Of a stretch of 64,000 nt of DNA, positions 1-8,613 are shown one piece after another. Where the stretch lies: positions 46,596 through 110,595 of the forward strand of contig JBGAPF010000005.1 in NCBI GenBank assembly GCA_044221445.1, in the 5' to 3' direction. Source of the DNA: JBDHTS01 sp044221445 (GTDB lineage: Bacteria; Pseudomonadota; Alphaproteobacteria; Micavibrionales; Micavibrionaceae). Each line of letters opens with the position of its first letter. Position 1 is the first letter of the stretch. Made by a program: the position numbers and the translations under genes. Below the pieces are notes generated by a model that saw only the letters and a list, made by a program, of their open reading frames with translations, did not search any database and was not told the origin of the DNA.

Positions 1-598
1 CAGCCGTGCCGACGACGTCCTGGGGACGGTGTTCGATCATGGGCAGCTTATCGTTTCGGCGCGGCGGGACAATATTCTGGCGTTGCTGGAATTTCTGCGC
101 GACGATCCCAAATGCCGGTTCGAAATGCTGATCGATATCTGCGGCGCTGACTGGCCCGAGCGGCCCGAGCGTTTCGACGTTGTCTACCAGCTGCTGTCTC
201 TGAGCCATAACCATCGTGTCCGCGTGAAGATCCAGGCGACCGATGATCTGTCCGTGCCGTCCTGCGCCGGGATTTATAAAACCGCCGGATGGCTGGAGCG
301 CGAAATCTGGGATATGTACGGCGTCTATTTCAGCGGCCATCCCGACCTTCGCCGGATCCTGACCGATTACGGCTTCGAGGGCCATCCGCAGCGGAAAGAC
401 TTCCCGCTGACCGGCTATGTCGAACTTCGATACGATAATGAACTGAAAAGAACCGTATACAGCCCGGTTCAGCTGGTCCAGGATTTCCGCCGCTTCGATT
501 TCATGTCGCCGTGGGAAGCGATGACGGATGTCCAGCTGCCGGGCGACGAGAAGGCCGTGAAGCCGGCGTTCGGATGGAAAAAGGAAGCTGCGACGTGA
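1..598 (+). CDS. nuoC: NADH-quinone oxidoreductase subunit C (5' end outside window)
   Basis: This is the 30-kDa subunit of respiratory complex I, part of the peripheral arm on the cytoplasmic face of the inner membrane. The reading frame is open from base 2 without a stop, so the gene starts upstream of the window; the GTG at 29 is only an internal codon. The C-terminal half carries the 30-kDa subunit signature, with GWLEREIWDMYGVYFSGHPD followed by LRRILTDYGF and GHPQRKDFPLTGY. The stop overlaps the proposed GTG start of nuoD by four bases, which implies translational coupling. The order C-D-E-F matches complex I operons of other alphaproteobacteria. nuoA and nuoB presumably lie just upstream. 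Confidence 0.95.
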   Translation, partial: SRADDVLGTVFDHGQLIVSARRDNILALLEFLRDDPKCRFEMLIDICGADWPERPERFDVVYQLLSLSHNHRVRVKIQATDDLSVPSCAGIYKTAGWLEREIWDMYGVYFSGHPDLRRILTDYGFEGHPQRKDFPLTGYVELRYDNELKRTVYSPVQLVQDFRRFDFMSPWEAMTDVQLPGDEKAVKPAFGWKKEAAT

Positions 599-1782
599 GT
601 AATTCCGAAGTCCAGATCAAGCCCTATCTGATGAATTTCGGGCCGCAGCATCCGGCAGCGCACGGCGTTCTGCGCCTGGTGCTGGAGATGGACGGCGAGG
701 TCGTCGAGCGGGCGGACCCGCATATAGGGCTTCTGCACCGTGGCACGGAAAAGCTGATCGAATACAAGACCTATACGCAGGCCCTGCCGTATTTCGACCG
801 GCTTGACTACGTGTCGCCCATGAACCAGGAGCACGCCTTCGCCATGGCGGTGGAGAAGCTGCTGGGCATTACGCCGCCGTTGCGCGCGCAATACATCCGC
901 GTGCTGTTTTCGGAGCTGACGCGCGTCCTGAACCATCTTCTGAACATCACGACCTTCGCTCTCGACGTCGGCGCCATCACTCCAGCCCTCTGGGGGTTCG
1001 AGGAGCGCGAGAAGGGGATGGAATTTTACGACCGCGTCTGCGGCGCCCGCCTTCATGCCAACTATATCCGTCCGGGCGGTGTGCGCTACGACATGCCGAC
1101 CGGCCTGACCGACGACATGATGGACTGGGCCGACCGGTCCGCCCCGAAAGCCATCGACGACCTGGACAACCTTCTGTCCGACAACCGCATCTTTAAGCAG
1201 CGCACAGTGGATATCGGCGTCGCGACCAAAGAGCAGGCGCTGGACTGGGGGTTCACGGGGCCGATGCTACGTGCCTCGAACGTCGCCTGGGATCTGCGCA
1301 AATCCCAGCCGTATGAAGTCTATGACCGGATGGAGTTCGATATTCCCGTCGGCAAGACGGGCGATTGCTATGCGCGCTACCTGATCCGCATGGAAGAAAT
1401 GCGCCAATCGCTGAAGATCATGAAACAGTGTCTGAAGGAGTTGCCTTCAGGGTCGGTGATGGTTGACGACCATAAGGTCGCGCCGCCGTCGCGCGCCGAG
1501 ATGAAACGGTCGATGGAAGCGCTGATCCACCACTTCAAGCTCTATACCGAAGGTTATCACGTCCCGGCCGGGGAGACTTATACTGCCGTAGAAGCTCCGA
1601 AAGGCGAGTTCGGGGTTTACCTGATCGCCGACGGCACCAACAAACCTTACCGCTGCCGCATACGCGCTCCGGGCTTCGCCCACCTCCAGGCCATGGATTT
1701 CTGCAGCAAAGGACATATGCTGGCGGACGCGGTTAGCATTATCGGATCCATGGATATCGTATTCGGGGAGATCGACCGCTAA
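595..1782 (+). CDS. nuoD: NADH-quinone oxidoreductase subunit D
   Basis: This is the 49-kDa subunit of complex I, which helps form the quinone-binding pocket with NuoB and NuoH. The 395-residue protein has the family's N-terminal NFGPQHPAAHGVLRLVLEMD stretch and the DPHIGLLHRGTEKL motif, and it ends in the expected DIVFGEIDR. I chose the GTG at 595 because it overlaps the nuoC stop (GTGA) and has an AAGGAAG ribosome-binding site at 580-586 with normal spacing. Longer versions starting at 511 or 574 would overlap nuoC coding sequence and add unrelated residues. The length is typical of the family. Confidence 0.96.
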   Translation: MSNSEVQIKPYLMNFGPQHPAAHGVLRLVLEMDGEVVERADPHIGLLHRGTEKLIEYKTYTQALPYFDRLDYVSPMNQEHAFAMAVEKLLGITPPLRAQYIRVLFSELTRVLNHLLNITTFALDVGAITPALWGFEEREKGMEFYDRVCGARLHANYIRPGGVRYDMPTGLTDDMMDWADRSAPKAIDDLDNLLSDNRIFKQRTVDIGVATKEQALDWGFTGPMLRASNVAWDLRKSQPYEVYDRMEFDIPVGKTGDCYARYLIRMEEMRQSLKIMKQCLKELPSGSVMVDDHKVAPPSRAEMKRSMEALIHHFKLYTEGYHVPAGETYTAVEAPKGEFGVYLIADGTNKPYRCRIRAPGFAHLQAMDFCSKGHMLADAVSIIGSMDIVFGEIDR

Positions 1783-1799
1783 GCGGCGACAGGTCACAT

Positions 1800-2612
1800 A
1801 TGCAAAAACCCCGAATAGGCGCATTGTTTTCAGACTCCAAAGCGTTCGTGATCGAGAACAAAAGCTACGCCATGGATTATCTCAGGCCTTTGCTGCCCGG
1901 GATTATCGTCTGTGAAGCGATAAGCCAGATCGGCGGATCGCATTTCAAATGGCTGGCGCTTCTGGCGATCGTGACGGCCTATCTCTATGCCTGTTTCGCG
2001 CTGGCCTGGCATCGCGCCGTCCTGCTGGGGCCAAAGGCCGAGCATGCGGTCAACCCGTTCGCGCTGAAAAAGGGCGAGGGGCGGTTTATACTCGCTTTCT
2101 TCGGTATCAGCATGATACCGGCGCTGTTCGCTCTGGTCGCCGCCATACCGCTGGCGATAAGCACGTCGATGCACGCCAGCTTCCTTACGGCTATTTTTGC
2201 GTGCCTACTGATCGCCGGTGTGATTTATGCGGTTATTATTTCGCTTCGGTATGTGTTCATTCTTCCCGCGCGTTCGGTCAATGTGAACATCCCCCTGAGC
2301 GAAGCCAAGCAGATTTCGCGCGGGCTGATCCTGACGCTGTTGAGCGCAGGCATGCTGTGGTTTTTCCTGGCCGGCGTCGCGATCGCCTTATGGACGTTCG
2401 TCACGGCTTTTATCATCCACGGCATTATCGGCTTGCCGCCCGGAAGCATGGCCGGGGCGACTGCCATGTTCATCTTCAGCGGACTTCCCGCCATCTTCGT
2501 CAACGTGGCGATCATGGCCATGAATGTGACTATTCTTTCGCGGCTGTATCAATGGTCGGTCCAGAACCGGCCGCTTAACGCCGCTCCCGGCAACACAGTC
2601 AATGCAGTATGA
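1800..2612 (+). CDS. Unknown multi-span membrane protein inserted between nuoD and nuoE
   Basis: I do not recognise this 270-residue protein. It has about six hydrophobic segments, for example near residues 53-70, 96-120, 128-160, 178-210 and 218-245, with a short N-terminal cytoplasmic stretch (MQKPRIGALFSDSK). It is likely an integral inner-membrane protein. It is not a complex I subunit: NuoA, H, J, K, L, M and N are all different proteins. It lies 17 bases after nuoD and its stop overlaps the next small gene, so it is probably co-transcribed with nuo. Possible roles are assembly or membrane organisation, but nothing in the sequence shows this. Confidence 0.7.
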   Translation: MQKPRIGALFSDSKAFVIENKSYAMDYLRPLLPGIIVCEAISQIGGSHFKWLALLAIVTAYLYACFALAWHRAVLLGPKAEHAVNPFALKKGEGRFILAFFGISMIPALFALVAAIPLAISTSMHASFLTAIFACLLIAGVIYAVIISLRYVFILPARSVNVNIPLSEAKQISRGLILTLLSAGMLWFFLAGVAIALWTFVTAFIIHGIIGLPPGSMAGATAMFIFSGLPAIFVNVAIMAMNVTILSRLYQWSVQNRPLNAAPGNTVNAV

Positions 2613-2620
2613 GGTCTACA

Positions 2621-3013
2621 ATGTTTAAGTCGTTCGCACTCTTTATGCTTTTCCTTATAGTAGGCGGTTCTGCCGCCCGCGCCTTCGATCAGGCGGCCGT
2701 CACGACTTTCTGCGCGGAGCCCGACCGCAAAATCGCAGCCGAAGGGAAACAGCCGGATGGCAAGCCGGCCGATGCCGCCCTTATGGAACTGAAACCAGGC
2801 AAATATACCGTTGCGGATACCGGCAGCATCGAGATTTTCGAAGGTGGAGGCTTTATCCTTAACAAACCGAAAAACGCCATCACTTTCAGAGGCACGGATG
2901 GCGACGATATGATGTCGCCGACGGCTCTCGGGGGCTGCAGCCTTGGCCAGCTTTCGGAAGCCATGAGACGAAACAACCTTACGATCCCGTCGGCGGCGGA
3001 CCTTGTGAAATGA
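2621..3013 (+). CDS. Small exported protein of unknown function
   Basis: This encodes about 130 residues with a clear Sec signal peptide: a Lys near the start, the hydrophobic stretch FALFMLFLIVGG and a probable cleavage after SAARA. The mature part is small and soluble, with Cys residues near both ends (TFCAEP and GGCSL) that could form a disulfide in the periplasm. I chose the ATG at 2621 because GAGG lies about six bases upstream; the ATG at 2609 overlaps the previous stop and would spoil the signal peptide. The stop overlaps the nuoE start (ATGA at 3010). I do not recognise the family, and its place inside the nuo operon is unusual. Confidence 0.7.
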   Translation: MFKSFALFMLFLIVGGSAARAFDQAAVTTFCAEPDRKIAAEGKQPDGKPADAALMELKPGKYTVADTGSIEIFEGGGFILNKPKNAITFRGTDGDDMMSPTALGGCSLGQLSEAMRRNNLTIPSAADLVK

Positions 3014-3663
3014 AAAAGCATTACGACCTGAATGCGTCCTATCAGCCCGAGCACTTTGCTTTTCGCGATACCGCGATGATGCAGGACATACTGTCCCGTT
3101 ATCCAGAGGCGGGAAAGCGAAGCGCCATCATGCCGCTGCTATATCTCGCGCAACAGCAATTGGCAGAAGACGGGCTGAAAGCCAACCCGCCGCACGGAGG
3201 CTGGATCCCCCGCGCGGCGATGGACGAGATCGCCAGTATCGTCGGCGTGGCCCCCATCAAGGTTTATGAAGTGGCGACGTTCTATTCGATGTATTATCTC
3301 GAACCGGTCGGAAAGCATCTGATCCAGTGCTGCACCACCACGCCCTGCTGGCTTCGCGGTTCGGACGCGATCGCCAAGGCTTGTAAAGACTCTCTCGGTA
3401 TCGGCATGGGCGAAAGCACCAAAGACGGACTTTTTACCCTTGTCGAAGTTGAATGCCTTGGCGCGTGCGTCAACGCGCCGATGGTCCAGATCAACGACGA
3501 TTACTATGAAGACCTGACGCCCGAACGGATGAAAGAGATGATCGGCCAGCTTAAGCAGGGTCATGACCTGCCAACTGGATCTCAAACGGGCCGTAAATGC
3601 TCCATGGCTGCAACGGGGCCGACTTCCCTGACCGGTCAGGCGCGGAAGGCGGGAGTGGTCTGA
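3010..3663 (+). CDS. nuoE: NADH-quinone oxidoreductase subunit E
   Basis: This is the 24-kDa subunit of the NADH dehydrogenase module, a thioredoxin-like fold carrying the [2Fe-2S] cluster N1a. The four ligand cysteines are visible as C108-x4-C113 (CTTTPC) and C149-x3-C153 (CLGAC). The N-terminal helical part, including VGVAPIKVYEVATFYSMYY, is typical. The protein is 217 residues with a low-complexity C-terminal tail of about 35 residues after the conserved domain, as seen in other alphaproteobacterial NuoE proteins. The start overlaps the upstream stop by four bases and its own stop overlaps the nuoF start (TGATG). Confidence 0.96.
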   Translation: MKKHYDLNASYQPEHFAFRDTAMMQDILSRYPEAGKRSAIMPLLYLAQQQLAEDGLKANPPHGGWIPRAAMDEIASIVGVAPIKVYEVATFYSMYYLEPVGKHLIQCCTTTPCWLRGSDAIAKACKDSLGIGMGESTKDGLFTLVEVECLGACVNAPMVQINDDYYEDLTPERMKEMIGQLKQGHDLPTGSQTGRKCSMAATGPTSLTGQARKAGVV

Positions 3664-4946
3664 TGCTCGACGATAAGGATCGTATTTTCACCAATCTGTA
3701 TGGCTGGGAACCTTTCGTGCTGGATTCAGCGCAGCGGAGAGGCGACTGGGACAGGACGGCGGCGCTGATCCAGCGCGGCAAAGACTGGATTATCGCGGAA
3801 ATGAAAGCGTCAGGCTTGCGCGGGCGAGGCGGAGCCGGTTTTCCAACGGGCATGAAATGGTCGTTCATGCCCGACCCGGCAAAAAGCGGGAAGCCGCATT
3901 ACCTGGTCATCAATGCCGATGAATCCGAGCCCGGGACCTGCAAGGACCGTGAAATCCTTCGGAACGAACCCCATAAGCTGATCGAGGGCGCACTGATCGC
4001 AGGGTTCGCGATGGGCGCGCATGCCTGTTACATTTATGTGCGCGGCGAGTTTTATCATGAAGGGTCGGCGGTCGTTCAGGCGATCCGCGAGGCTTATGCC
4101 GCGGGATTGCTCGGCAAGAACGCCGCCGGGTCTGGATGGGATTTCGACGTCTATCTTCATCGCGGGGCAGGGGCCTATATATGCGGTGAGGAAACGGCTT
4201 TGCTGAACAGCCTCGAAGGCCGCAAGGGAGAACCGCGCAATAAGCCGCCTTTCCCGGCGGCGGCGGGGCTTTACGCCTGTCCCACGACGATTAATAACGT
4301 GGAAACGATCGCAGTCGTGCCGACCATCCTGCGCAGGGGCGGCGCATGGTTCGCGGGCATAGGACGGAACGAGAAAAATACAGGGACCAAGCTGTTCTGC
4401 ATCGGCGGGCATGTCAACAACCCTTGCAACGTCGAGGAAGCGATGGGCATTCCCATGCGCGAATTGATCGAAAAGCATGCGGGCGGCGTGCGCGGCGGAT
4501 GGGACAATCTTCTGGCCGTTATCCCCGGCGGGTCGTCCTGCCCCGTTCTGCCGAAATCGGTATGCGATACCGTGATCATGGATTTCGATTCGCTGCGCGA
4601 AGCGCAGAGCGGCCTGGGCACGGCGGCGATGATCGTCATGGATAAATCCACCGACATCGTTTATGCCATCGCGCGCCTGTCCTTTTTCTATATGCATGAA
4701 AGCTGCGGCCAGTGCACGCCGTGCCGCGAAGGCACCGGCTGGCTGTGGCGCGTGATGCAGCGGATGGTGCGCGGCAACGCCACCATTGAGGAAATAGACA
4801 TGCTGTGGGACGTGACGAAAGAAATCGAAGGCCATACGATCTGCGCCCACGGTGACGCTTCCGCCTGGCCGATACAGGGCCTGATCCGCCATTTCCGTCC
4901 GGAAATGGAAAAAAGGATCATGGAATATAGAAAAATGGCGGCCTGA
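3663..4946 (+). CDS. nuoF: NADH-quinone oxidoreductase subunit F
   Basis: This is the 51-kDa flavoprotein that binds NADH and FMN and carries one [4Fe-4S] cluster (N3). The FMN/NADH site motif RGRGGAGFPTGMKW is present near residue 50, as are GAGAYICGEETAL and the cluster motif ESCGQCTPCREG followed by the fourth cysteine in HTICAHGD. I start the gene at the ATG at 3663, which overlaps the nuoE stop and gives MLDDKDRIFTNLYGW, the usual N-terminus; this makes 427 residues. An upstream ATG at 3597 lies within nuoE and is not supported. It acts with NuoE and NuoG as the electron input module. Confidence 0.97.
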   Translation: MLDDKDRIFTNLYGWEPFVLDSAQRRGDWDRTAALIQRGKDWIIAEMKASGLRGRGGAGFPTGMKWSFMPDPAKSGKPHYLVINADESEPGTCKDREILRNEPHKLIEGALIAGFAMGAHACYIYVRGEFYHEGSAVVQAIREAYAAGLLGKNAAGSGWDFDVYLHRGAGAYICGEETALLNSLEGRKGEPRNKPPFPAAAGLYACPTTINNVETIAVVPTILRRGGAWFAGIGRNEKNTGTKLFCIGGHVNNPCNVEEAMGIPMRELIEKHAGGVRGGWDNLLAVIPGGSSCPVLPKSVCDTVIMDFDSLREAQSGLGTAAMIVMDKSTDIVYAIARLSFFYMHESCGQCTPCREGTGWLWRVMQRMVRGNATIEEIDMLWDVTKEIEGHTICAHGDASAWPIQGLIRHFRPEMEKRIMEYRKMAA

Positions 4947-5173
4947 TGCAGCGGGTGGCGGCGTTCGCTGCGCTGAGCCTGTTATCGGCCTGTGCCTCCA
5001 ACGGATCCGGCGGCATGGGGTATCTGTTCGAGCGTTATCTTTTGCAGAACCGGTCGGCCGAAACGACATCGACCATCATGAACCGCGTAGAGCAGCAGGA
5101 AAAAAAAGCGAGCCAAGGTCAATTGCCAAAACCTATAGAAGAGCCGCACAGATTTGAGGATTTCAGGGCGTGA
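4946..5173 (+). CDS. Small predicted lipoprotein
   Basis: This 75-residue protein begins with a short signal sequence (QRVAAFAALSLLSAC) that ends in a lipobox, LSAC, so Cys16 or so is the likely acylated residue. The rest is polar with a Glu/Lys-rich helical stretch and no known domain. Its start overlaps the nuoF stop (TGATG), so translation is probably coupled to nuoF. I do not recognise the family. Small lipoproteins in operons are often lineage-specific, and nothing here links it to complex I function. Confidence 0.6.
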   Translation: MQRVAAFAALSLLSACASNGSGGMGYLFERYLLQNRSAETTSTIMNRVEQQEKKASQGQLPKPIEEPHRFEDFRA

Positions 5174-5202
5174 CGCCGATAATACAGAGCTTTCCGATTA
5201 AA

Positions 5203-5901
5203 TTAATTTAGATCGAGTCTCCGTTCATTCATTGCCAGGGCAGGGCGCATTTCTGCAGGACCCAAGTCCAGGGCATGGACGTCGGGCCGTTTTAAAAAGT
5301 CATGAATGCCCTTCAGCAACTCATCCGGACGAATTTGCCGTTGATTTTGAAGGCCTAAGACAATGTCATGCACGGCTTGCCGCGGATCGTAAGGAATAGA
5401 GTCAGAACAATCGGGTGGAATAACGATATCTTTGTCCTTAGATGCTTGGCGCAAAATCCTTCTAAAAGTTTTTAGCCCTTCATCCACCTTCGGGTCGCTT
5501 TCGGACGGCAAGCAGACCGTTTGCATGTCTATGAGGTTTTCCGGCTGAAGCATGTTTTGCGAAAAGCGCGTCCGTTCATCAGGCGCCATGAGTCCGTAAT
5601 CGTCCATACCCTTTAAAAGCCCGATGGCTTTATCATGCAGGTCTTCATTTGATGCGCCGGGACTCTGTTCTTTTAGTGTTTTGAATGCCTCGGCATAAAC
5701 GATCGCCAAGTATTGATCTCGCAAAAAAGCCTGAAGATTGTAGCCTTTCAATAAATCCCTCTGGCCGGCTGAGAGAGCGTTTTTAGCGGATTCCGAAGCC
5801 TCAAAGTGGTTTTGAGGGGCATTGCGATCCAGCCGCAAGGCGAAATATTCGAGCCGCAAGGCATTCAGAGTTTCCTGCTGCAGCGAAGTCAAAGACGCCA
5901 T
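5203..5901 (-). CDS. Unknown soluble helical protein on the opposite strand inside the nuo operon
   Basis: This encodes 232 residues, rich in Leu, Asp, Arg and Gln, with no signal peptide or membrane segment; it looks mostly alpha-helical. I do not recognise any domain. It is transcribed against the surrounding nuo genes and is noticeably AT-richer than they are. It has a ribosome-binding site (AAGAGG) just before the ATG at 5901 and a consensus-like promoter at 5928-5956, so it looks like a real, independently expressed gene. The combination suggests a later insertion between nuoF and nuoG. Confidence 0.65.
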   Translation of the reverse strand: MASLTSLQQETLNALRLEYFALRLDRNAPQNHFEASESAKNALSAGQRDLLKGYNLQAFLRDQYLAIVYAEAFKTLKEQSPGASNEDLHDKAIGLLKGMDDYGLMAPDERTRFSQNMLQPENLIDMQTVCLPSESDPKVDEGLKTFRRILRQASKDKDIVIPPDCSDSIPYDPRQAVHDIVLGLQNQRQIRPDELLKGIHDFLKRPDVHALDLGPAEMRPALAMNERRLDLN

Positions 5902-5927
5902 GAATAACCTCTTATAAATTATTGAAA

Positions 5928-5956
5928 ATTATAACGCTATCAGCATGGTTTTGCAA
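5928..5956 (-). promoter_or_regulatory. Predicted sigma-70-type promoter of the 5203-5901 gene
   Basis: Read on the minus strand, TTGCAA (5956-5951) is followed by a 17-base spacer and a perfect TATAAT (5933-5928). Transcription would start near 5921 and give a leader of about 20 bases containing AAGAGG before the ATG at 5901. The -10 box is a full consensus match and the -35 box matches four of six bases. Confidence 0.6.
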
Positions 5957-6071
5957 ATTTCGATATTCGATACGTTTTATGAGCTGGATTGAGCCGCTAG
6001 TAATCTGCTTGCATATGGTTCGGATTTGGTAGAAAAACAGATGGTTCTAGAGTAAGTGGTATTGTCTGAAT

Positions 6072-8105
6072 ATGCCCAAGCTTAAAATCAATAATACGGA
6101 ACTGGAAGTGCCCGCCGGGACGTCGATCCTGCAGGCGGCGGAAACGCTGGGCATAGAAGTGCCGCGGTTCTGTTACCATGACCGGCTGAGCGTTCCCGCC
6201 AATTGCCGCATGTGCCTCGTGGAGGTGAAGGGCGGACCGCCGAAGCCGGTCGCGTCCTGCGCCATGGCATGCGCCGACAATATGGAAGTCTTCACCGAAT
6301 CCGACATGGTGAAAAAGGCGCGCAAGGGCGTGATGGAATTCCTGCTGATCAACCATCCGCTCGACTGCCCCATCTGTGATCAGGGCGGAGAGTGCGACCT
6401 TCAGGACCAGGCGATGGGCTACGGATTCGACCGTTCCCGTTATCACGAGAACAAGCGCGCCGTGCCGGATAAAAATCTCGGCCCGCTGGTGCGCACGTCC
6501 ATGAACCGCTGTATCCAGTGCACGCGCTGCATCCGTTTCGCGGAAGAGATCGCGGGTGTTCCCGAATTGGGGCTGTTGAACCGCGGAGAAGATGTCGAGA
6601 TCAGCACGTTCATCGAAAAGGCCGTGTCGTCCGAACTGTCGGGCAATCTGGTCGATGTGTGCCCTGTCGGCGCGCTGACAAGCAAGCCCTATACGTTCAA
6701 GGCGCGTCCGTGGGAACTGACCAAGACAGAGACGATCGACGTGCATGACGCCGTTGGTTCGAACATCCGGGTCGACTCGCGCGGCGGTGAAGTCATGCGC
6801 GTTTTGCCACGCCTGCACGAAGACGTGAACGAGGAATGGATCGGCGACAAAACGCGTCATGCCTGCGACGGCTTGAAACGCCAGAGACTCGACAGGCCAT
6901 ATGTCCGTAAAGACGGCAAGCTGCGCCCTGTCGACTGGAGCGAGGCGCTGGCCGTCGTCGCGGAACGACTGGCGGCGTCGAAGCCTCGGAAGATCGCAGC
7001 GCTAGCGGGGGATCTGTGCGACCTGGAGTCTATGGTTGCGCTGAAAGACCTGATGGCGGCGGGCGGAATCACCAATCTGGAATGCCGGCTTGACGGAGCG
7101 ACGTTCGACGCGTCGGCACGGGCGGGCTATCTGTTTAACACGACGATTGCCGGGATCGAGAAAGCGGATGCGATTCTGCTGATCGGCACCAACCCGCGCT
7201 GGGAAGCGCCGATGGTTAACGCCCGTATCCGCAAAACCTGGATGAACAAGCGGGTCAAGGTCGCCTCGATCAGCGGGGAAATACGCGATCTGGGATATCC
7301 CGTCCGCCATATCGGTTCAGGGACGGCGGACCTGCAGAGCCTGCTTGACGGGAAAAACGAATTTGCTGCCGTTCTCGATAAAGCCGAACGTCCGATGCTG
7401 ATCCTCGGCATGGGCGCCCTGCAGACCGGCGGCGAGTCGGTTCAGGCCCTTGCCCGCGCTGTCGCCGAAAAATTCGGCATGGTGACGGATGGCTGGAACG
7501 GCTTTAACGTTCTCCATACGGCGGCCGCGCGCGTCGGCGCACTCGATATCGGCTTCGTGCCGGACAGGGCGCTGGAATTGAAGACGATGGAATTTGTCTG
7601 GCTGCTGGGCGCCGATGATTTCGATATGCGCGCCATCGACTCCCGTGCCTTCGTCGTTTACCAGGGCCATCACGGCGACGCCGGCGCGGCCCGTGCCGAC
7701 GTCGTCCTGCCGGGCGCTGCTTATACCGAAAAGGACGGCTTGTATGTCAATACCGAGGGCCGGGTTCAGCAAGCGCGCCGTGCCGTCTATCCGCCGGGCG
7801 ACGCGCGAGAGGATTGGACGATCATTCGCGCTCTATCGGCTATTGTGGGCCATACACTGCCTTATGACGACATACAGGGTTTGCGCCGCCGTATAGCGTC
7901 AGAATGGGCTCATCTGGGTGTCATGGACGCACCAGAAGCCGCTCCATGGGCCTCTTTCGGTCAATTGGATAAAGTCCCGGTAACGGACTTACATACGGTC
8001 TTCGATAATTTCTATATGACCAACGCAATCTGCCGTGCGTCCGTTACAATGGCACAATGTGTCGAGACGTTCGGAGGCAATTCCATGGCGTTGGCGGCGG
8101 AATAG
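6072..8105 (+). CDS. nuoG: NADH-quinone oxidoreductase subunit G
   Basis: This is the 75-kDa iron-sulfur subunit of complex I, which passes electrons from NuoF towards NuoI. The N-terminal ferredoxin domain has C34, C45, C48 and C63 for the [2Fe-2S] cluster. Next come the His/Cys motif H95-C99-C102-C108 and the [4Fe-4S] ligands C147, C150 and C153 (RCIQCTRC), followed by a molybdopterin-oxidoreductase-like domain without a cofactor role. The 677 residues match alphaproteobacterial NuoG. The start MPKLKINNTELEVPAG is standard. It follows the inserted minus-strand gene, so it either reads through from upstream or uses a promoter in 5902-6071 that I could not define. Confidence 0.97.
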   Translation: MPKLKINNTELEVPAGTSILQAAETLGIEVPRFCYHDRLSVPANCRMCLVEVKGGPPKPVASCAMACADNMEVFTESDMVKKARKGVMEFLLINHPLDCPICDQGGECDLQDQAMGYGFDRSRYHENKRAVPDKNLGPLVRTSMNRCIQCTRCIRFAEEIAGVPELGLLNRGEDVEISTFIEKAVSSELSGNLVDVCPVGALTSKPYTFKARPWELTKTETIDVHDAVGSNIRVDSRGGEVMRVLPRLHEDVNEEWIGDKTRHACDGLKRQRLDRPYVRKDGKLRPVDWSEALAVVAERLAASKPRKIAALAGDLCDLESMVALKDLMAAGGITNLECRLDGATFDASARAGYLFNTTIAGIEKADAILLIGTNPRWEAPMVNARIRKTWMNKRVKVASISGEIRDLGYPVRHIGSGTADLQSLLDGKNEFAAVLDKAERPMLILGMGALQTGGESVQALARAVAEKFGMVTDGWNGFNVLHTAAARVGALDIGFVPDRALELKTMEFVWLLGADDFDMRAIDSRAFVVYQGHHGDAGAARADVVLPGAAYTEKDGLYVNTEGRVQQARRAVYPPGDAREDWTIIRALSAIVGHTLPYDDIQGLRRRIASEWAHLGVMDAPEAAPWASFGQLDKVPVTDLHTVFDNFYMTNAICRASVTMAQCVETFGGNSMALAAE

Positions 8106-8109
8106 TTTC

Positions 8110-8526
8110 ATGAAAAGAAGCACGATCAACGATGTCCGCGAATTTCATGAAGCTTACGGCCTCCCTGTTTTGGCCAGGCCAGGTATTGCCGACCCCCAAA
8201 CCATCAAATTACGCATCAATCTGCTTCAGGAGGAACTGGACGAATTGCGCGAGGCGCTGGAGCAGGGCGACATTGTCGAAACGCTCGACGCGCTGACGGA
8301 TCTGCAATATGTGCTGGACGGTGCTTACCTGTCTTTCGGCCTGCATCCGATCAAGCAGCACGCTTTCGATGAAGTGCATCGCTCGAACATGAGCAAGCTG
8401 GGCGCCGACGGCAAGCCGATCCGCAGACCAGAGGACGGGAAAGTCATGAAGGGCCCGAACTATTCTCCCCCCGATCTTAAGGCTGTTTATGAAAATTTCG
8501 TGGCCGAAGAAGAGCAAGCGGCCTGA
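8110..8526 (+). CDS. MazG-like nucleotide pyrophosphohydrolase
   Basis: This 138-residue protein looks like an all-alpha NTP pyrophosphatase of the MazG/HisE superfamily. The metal-binding pattern is visible: QEELDELREALE followed about 15 residues later by ETLDALTDLQYVLDG, matching the family's EExxE and ExxD motifs. Such enzymes hydrolyse nucleoside triphosphates to monophosphates and pyrophosphate, often as housecleaning of abnormal nucleotides. The substrate cannot be read from the sequence. The ATG at 8110 lies four bases after the nuoG stop. It is co-directional with nuo but has no known role in complex I. Confidence 0.75.
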   Translation: MKRSTINDVREFHEAYGLPVLARPGIADPQTIKLRINLLQEELDELREALEQGDIVETLDALTDLQYVLDGAYLSFGLHPIKQHAFDEVHRSNMSKLGADGKPIRRPEDGKVMKGPNYSPPDLKAVYENFVAEEEQAA

Positions 8527-8613
8527 TTATTTTCACGCACTGAAAATTTTGCGTACAGCCTCCGTTCCGTGTCACAATGATTTCCCGGTGAGGACATTGG
8601 AGCGGAGGATGCA

